Positions 30,535-32,075 of a stretch of DNA of 32,075 bases are shown here, piece by piece. This DNA is from Lachnospiraceae bacterium. GTDB lineage: Bacteria > Bacillota > Clostridia > Lachnospirales > Lachnospiraceae. The DNA lies in NCBI GenBank assembly GCA_900767585.1, contig CAAFZP010000033.1, positions 1 to 32,075 on the forward strand, written 5' to 3'. Position numbers and translations under genes: made by a program. Positions within the stretch are counted from its first letter, which is position 1. Each line of letters begins with the position of its first letter. The notes under the pieces were generated by a model that made no database searches, was not told the DNA's origin, and saw only the letters and a list, made by a program, of their open reading frames with translations.

Positions 30535-32075
30535 AGCAGACACCTCCTCCATATGTGGCGGAACCACAGCCAGAACACTGCATACGGCAGTTGCCGGTCG
30601 TCTTTCCTTCCTGTGCCTTATGCCACTCCTGTAACAGGAAGCGGCGGCTTACCCCGACATCCAAATGTTCCCACGGGAACACTTCATCATCCGGTCTTTT
30701 TCTCGCTGTATAAAATTCGATATCGACATGATGGTTCGCAAACGCATTCTCATACCGCTGCATATCAAAATACTCTGTCCACGCATCGAAGATGCCACCC
30801 TGTTCGTACACATCTAAGATTGCCGCACCCAGTCTACGGTCACCTCTTGCAAGCACACCCTCTAAGATTGAGATTCCTGCATCGTGATATGAAAACTTCA
30901 GACTCTTCTGGTTTCTCTGTGCACGGAAGGAATCCTTCACATATCTTGCCCGGCGTGTGAATTCATCCGGCAGGATCATCGGTGCCCACTGGAACGGTGT
31001 AAATGGCTTCGGCACAAAATACGATGCCGATGCGTTGATCATAACTCGTCCATTTCTTTTTTCCTTCGGTACGTTATCAAAATACACCTCCGAAATCCGC
31101 TCTGCGAGATCCGCGATCCCATACAGATCCTCATCGGTCTCGGTCGGAAGTCCGAGCATGAAATAAAGCTTCACCTTATCCCATCCGCCGGTAAACGCCT
31201 GTCTGCTTCCTTCTAACAGGTTCTCATCTGTAATTCCCTTATTGATGACGTCACGCAGCCGCTGGGTACCTGCTTCCGAAGCAAATGTCAGGGAAGATTT
31301 CCGGATATCCTGTACCTTGCTCATGACATCGAGTGAAAATGCATCGATACGAAGCGATGGCAATGACACATTCACATGATCGGTATCGCGCAATGTAATC
31401 AGATAATTCAACAGCACATCAAGATCTTCGTAATCACTCGAGCTGAGCGAGCTTAACGAAATCTCCTCATAACCGGTATTATCTAACATCGTACGGGCAT
31501 ATGCTTTCAGCATCTCAACATTCTTCTGCCTCGTCGGACGGTAAATCATTCCGGCCTGACAGAACCGGCAGCCACGGATGCAGCCACGCATAATCTCTAA
31601 GCAGACACGATCCTGGGTTGCGCGGATATACGGGACAACCGGCTTCATCGGATATGATACATTCTCAAAATCAACGACAACCTGACGTTTTACCTTCGCA
31701 GGCACATCCTCATATTTCGGTACAACCTTCTCGATCGTCCCATCTTCCTGATATGAAACCTCATACATGGACGGTACATAAATACCCGGGATGGAAGAAG
31801 CCTTCCTTAAGAAATCCTCCCGGCTCATATCCGAATGCTTGTACTGTTTGTACAGGTCAAGCAGTGCATCATAGCTTGTCTCACCCTCTCCGATATAGAA
31901 GATATCGAAGAAATCTGCCATCGGCTCCGGATTCACCGTACAAGGACCGCCGCCGATCACGATCGGATGCTCCTTCGTACGCTCTTTTGCAAGTAACGGA
32001 ATACCGGATAGGTCAATTACCTGTAATATATTCGTGTAGCACATCTCATACTGGATTGTGATTGCGAGCCAGTCA
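30518..32075 (-). CDS. B12-binding-domain radical SAM protein (TIGR03960-like), 5' end outside window
   Basis: The frame runs off the right edge, leaving 518 residues. It begins with a cobalamin-type Rossmann region (AITIQYEMCYTNILQVIDLSGIPL, IVIGGGPCTVNPEP) and continues to the radical SAM motif CIRGCRFC, a CxxxCxxC that binds the 4Fe-4S cluster at plus-strand positions about 31560-31582. A SLSSLSSSDYEDL segment and SEAGTQRLRDVINKG follow, typical of the fold. The last residues CSGCGSATYGGGVC may hold an extra metal site. An in-frame ATG at 32044 is internal. It is co-transcribed with the DUF2344 gene. The substrate is unknown. Confidence 0.9.
   Translation of the reverse strand, partial: DWLAITIQYEMCYTNILQVIDLSGIPLLAKERTKEHPIVIGGGPCTVNPEPMADFFDIFYIGEGETSYDALLDLYKQYKHSDMSREDFLRKASSIPGIYVPSMYEVSYQEDGTIEKVVPKYEDVPAKVKRQVVVDFENVSYPMKPVVPYIRATQDRVCLEIMRGCIRGCRFCQAGMIYRPTRQKNVEMLKAYARTMLDNTGYEEISLSSLSSSDYEDLDVLLNYLITLRDTDHVNVSLPSLRIDAFSLDVMSKVQDIRKSSLTFASEAGTQRLRDVINKGITDENLLEGSRQAFTGGWDKVKLYFMLGLPTETDEDLYGIADLAERISEVYFDNVPKEKRNGRVMINASASYFVPKPFTPFQWAPMILPDEFTRRARYVKDSFRAQRNQKSLKFSYHDAGISILEGVLARGDRRLGAAILDVYEQGGIFDAWTEYFDMQRYENAFANHHVDIEFYTARKRPDDEVFPWEHLDVGVSRRFLLQEWHKAQEGKTTGNCRMQCSGCGSATYGGGVCFEAKN

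Noticed and set aside
1..32075. CRISPR array, phage, insertion sequence, tRNA or rRNA genes
   Set aside because: No regularly spaced repeats, transposase, phage structural gene or tRNA-like fold was seen. The recombinase at 1511 lacks any mobile-element context.

Overview
The window looks like chromosomal core DNA from a Lachnospiraceae-type member of the Clostridia (Firmicutes). The evidence is the moderate G+C with AT-rich intergenic DNA, strong AGGAGG ribosome sites, frequent TTG/GTG starts, YqfC/YqfD sporulation genes, a Firmicutes-type L27 with a cleavable leader plus its Prp protease, a short HisG with HisZ, and a LexA with a Bacillus-type SOS box. I saw no tRNA or rRNA gene, insertion sequence, prophage or CRISPR array. 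Species cannot be given from sequence alone.

Layout. (1) 1-2572: the 3' end of an HD phosphohydrolase (+), a cytosolic family-17 glycoside hydrolase (-), a 338-base gene-free stretch with operator-like and dif-like repeats, and a XerS-like tyrosine recombinase (+). (2) 2637-9347, all -: cytidylate-kinase-like protein, patatin phospholipase, 5-formyl-THF cyclo-ligase, DUF896 protein, glutamate 5-kinase, two FAD oxidoreductases and a BofC-like membrane-anchored protein. (3) 9391-13501, all -: yqfC-yqfD-phoH-ybeY and a DUF3048 lipoprotein. (4) 13617-14562, both -: rpsU, which has its own promoter and terminator, and clpP. (5) 14618-21674, all -: hisZ-hisG-hisD-hisB-hisI, a 44-codon membrane ORF and alaS, read from a clear promoter upstream of hisZ. 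(6) lexA (+), divergent from hisZ, with an SOS box inside an unexplained 12-base inverted repeat. (7) 22618-32075, all -: the conserved clostridial block radical SAM / DUF2344 / RNase G / rplU / prp / rpmA / obgE / yhbY / nadD / yqeK / rsfS, followed by a membrane HD-GYP variant and an unknown protein.

Themes. Ribosome biogenesis and quality control dominate: L21, L27, S21, Prp, Obg, YhbY, RsfS, YbeY, PhoH, RNase G, AlaRS and ClpP.

The most interesting observations are: (a) a candidate difSL-like site just upstream of a XerS-like recombinase, at a place where gene orientation becomes uniformly leftward, which may mark the replication terminus; (b) a perfect 14-bp RNA hairpin that puts the Shine-Dalgarno sequence of the BofC-like gene in its loop and buries its first codons; (c) a perfect 12-bp inverted repeat flanking the lexA SOS box and lying in neither predicted transcript; (d) a consensus promoter with a palindrome at its start site before the cytidylate-kinase-like gene; and (e) a small membrane ORF translationally joined to alaS. 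All functional calls rest on reading motifs by eye; no database search was run.
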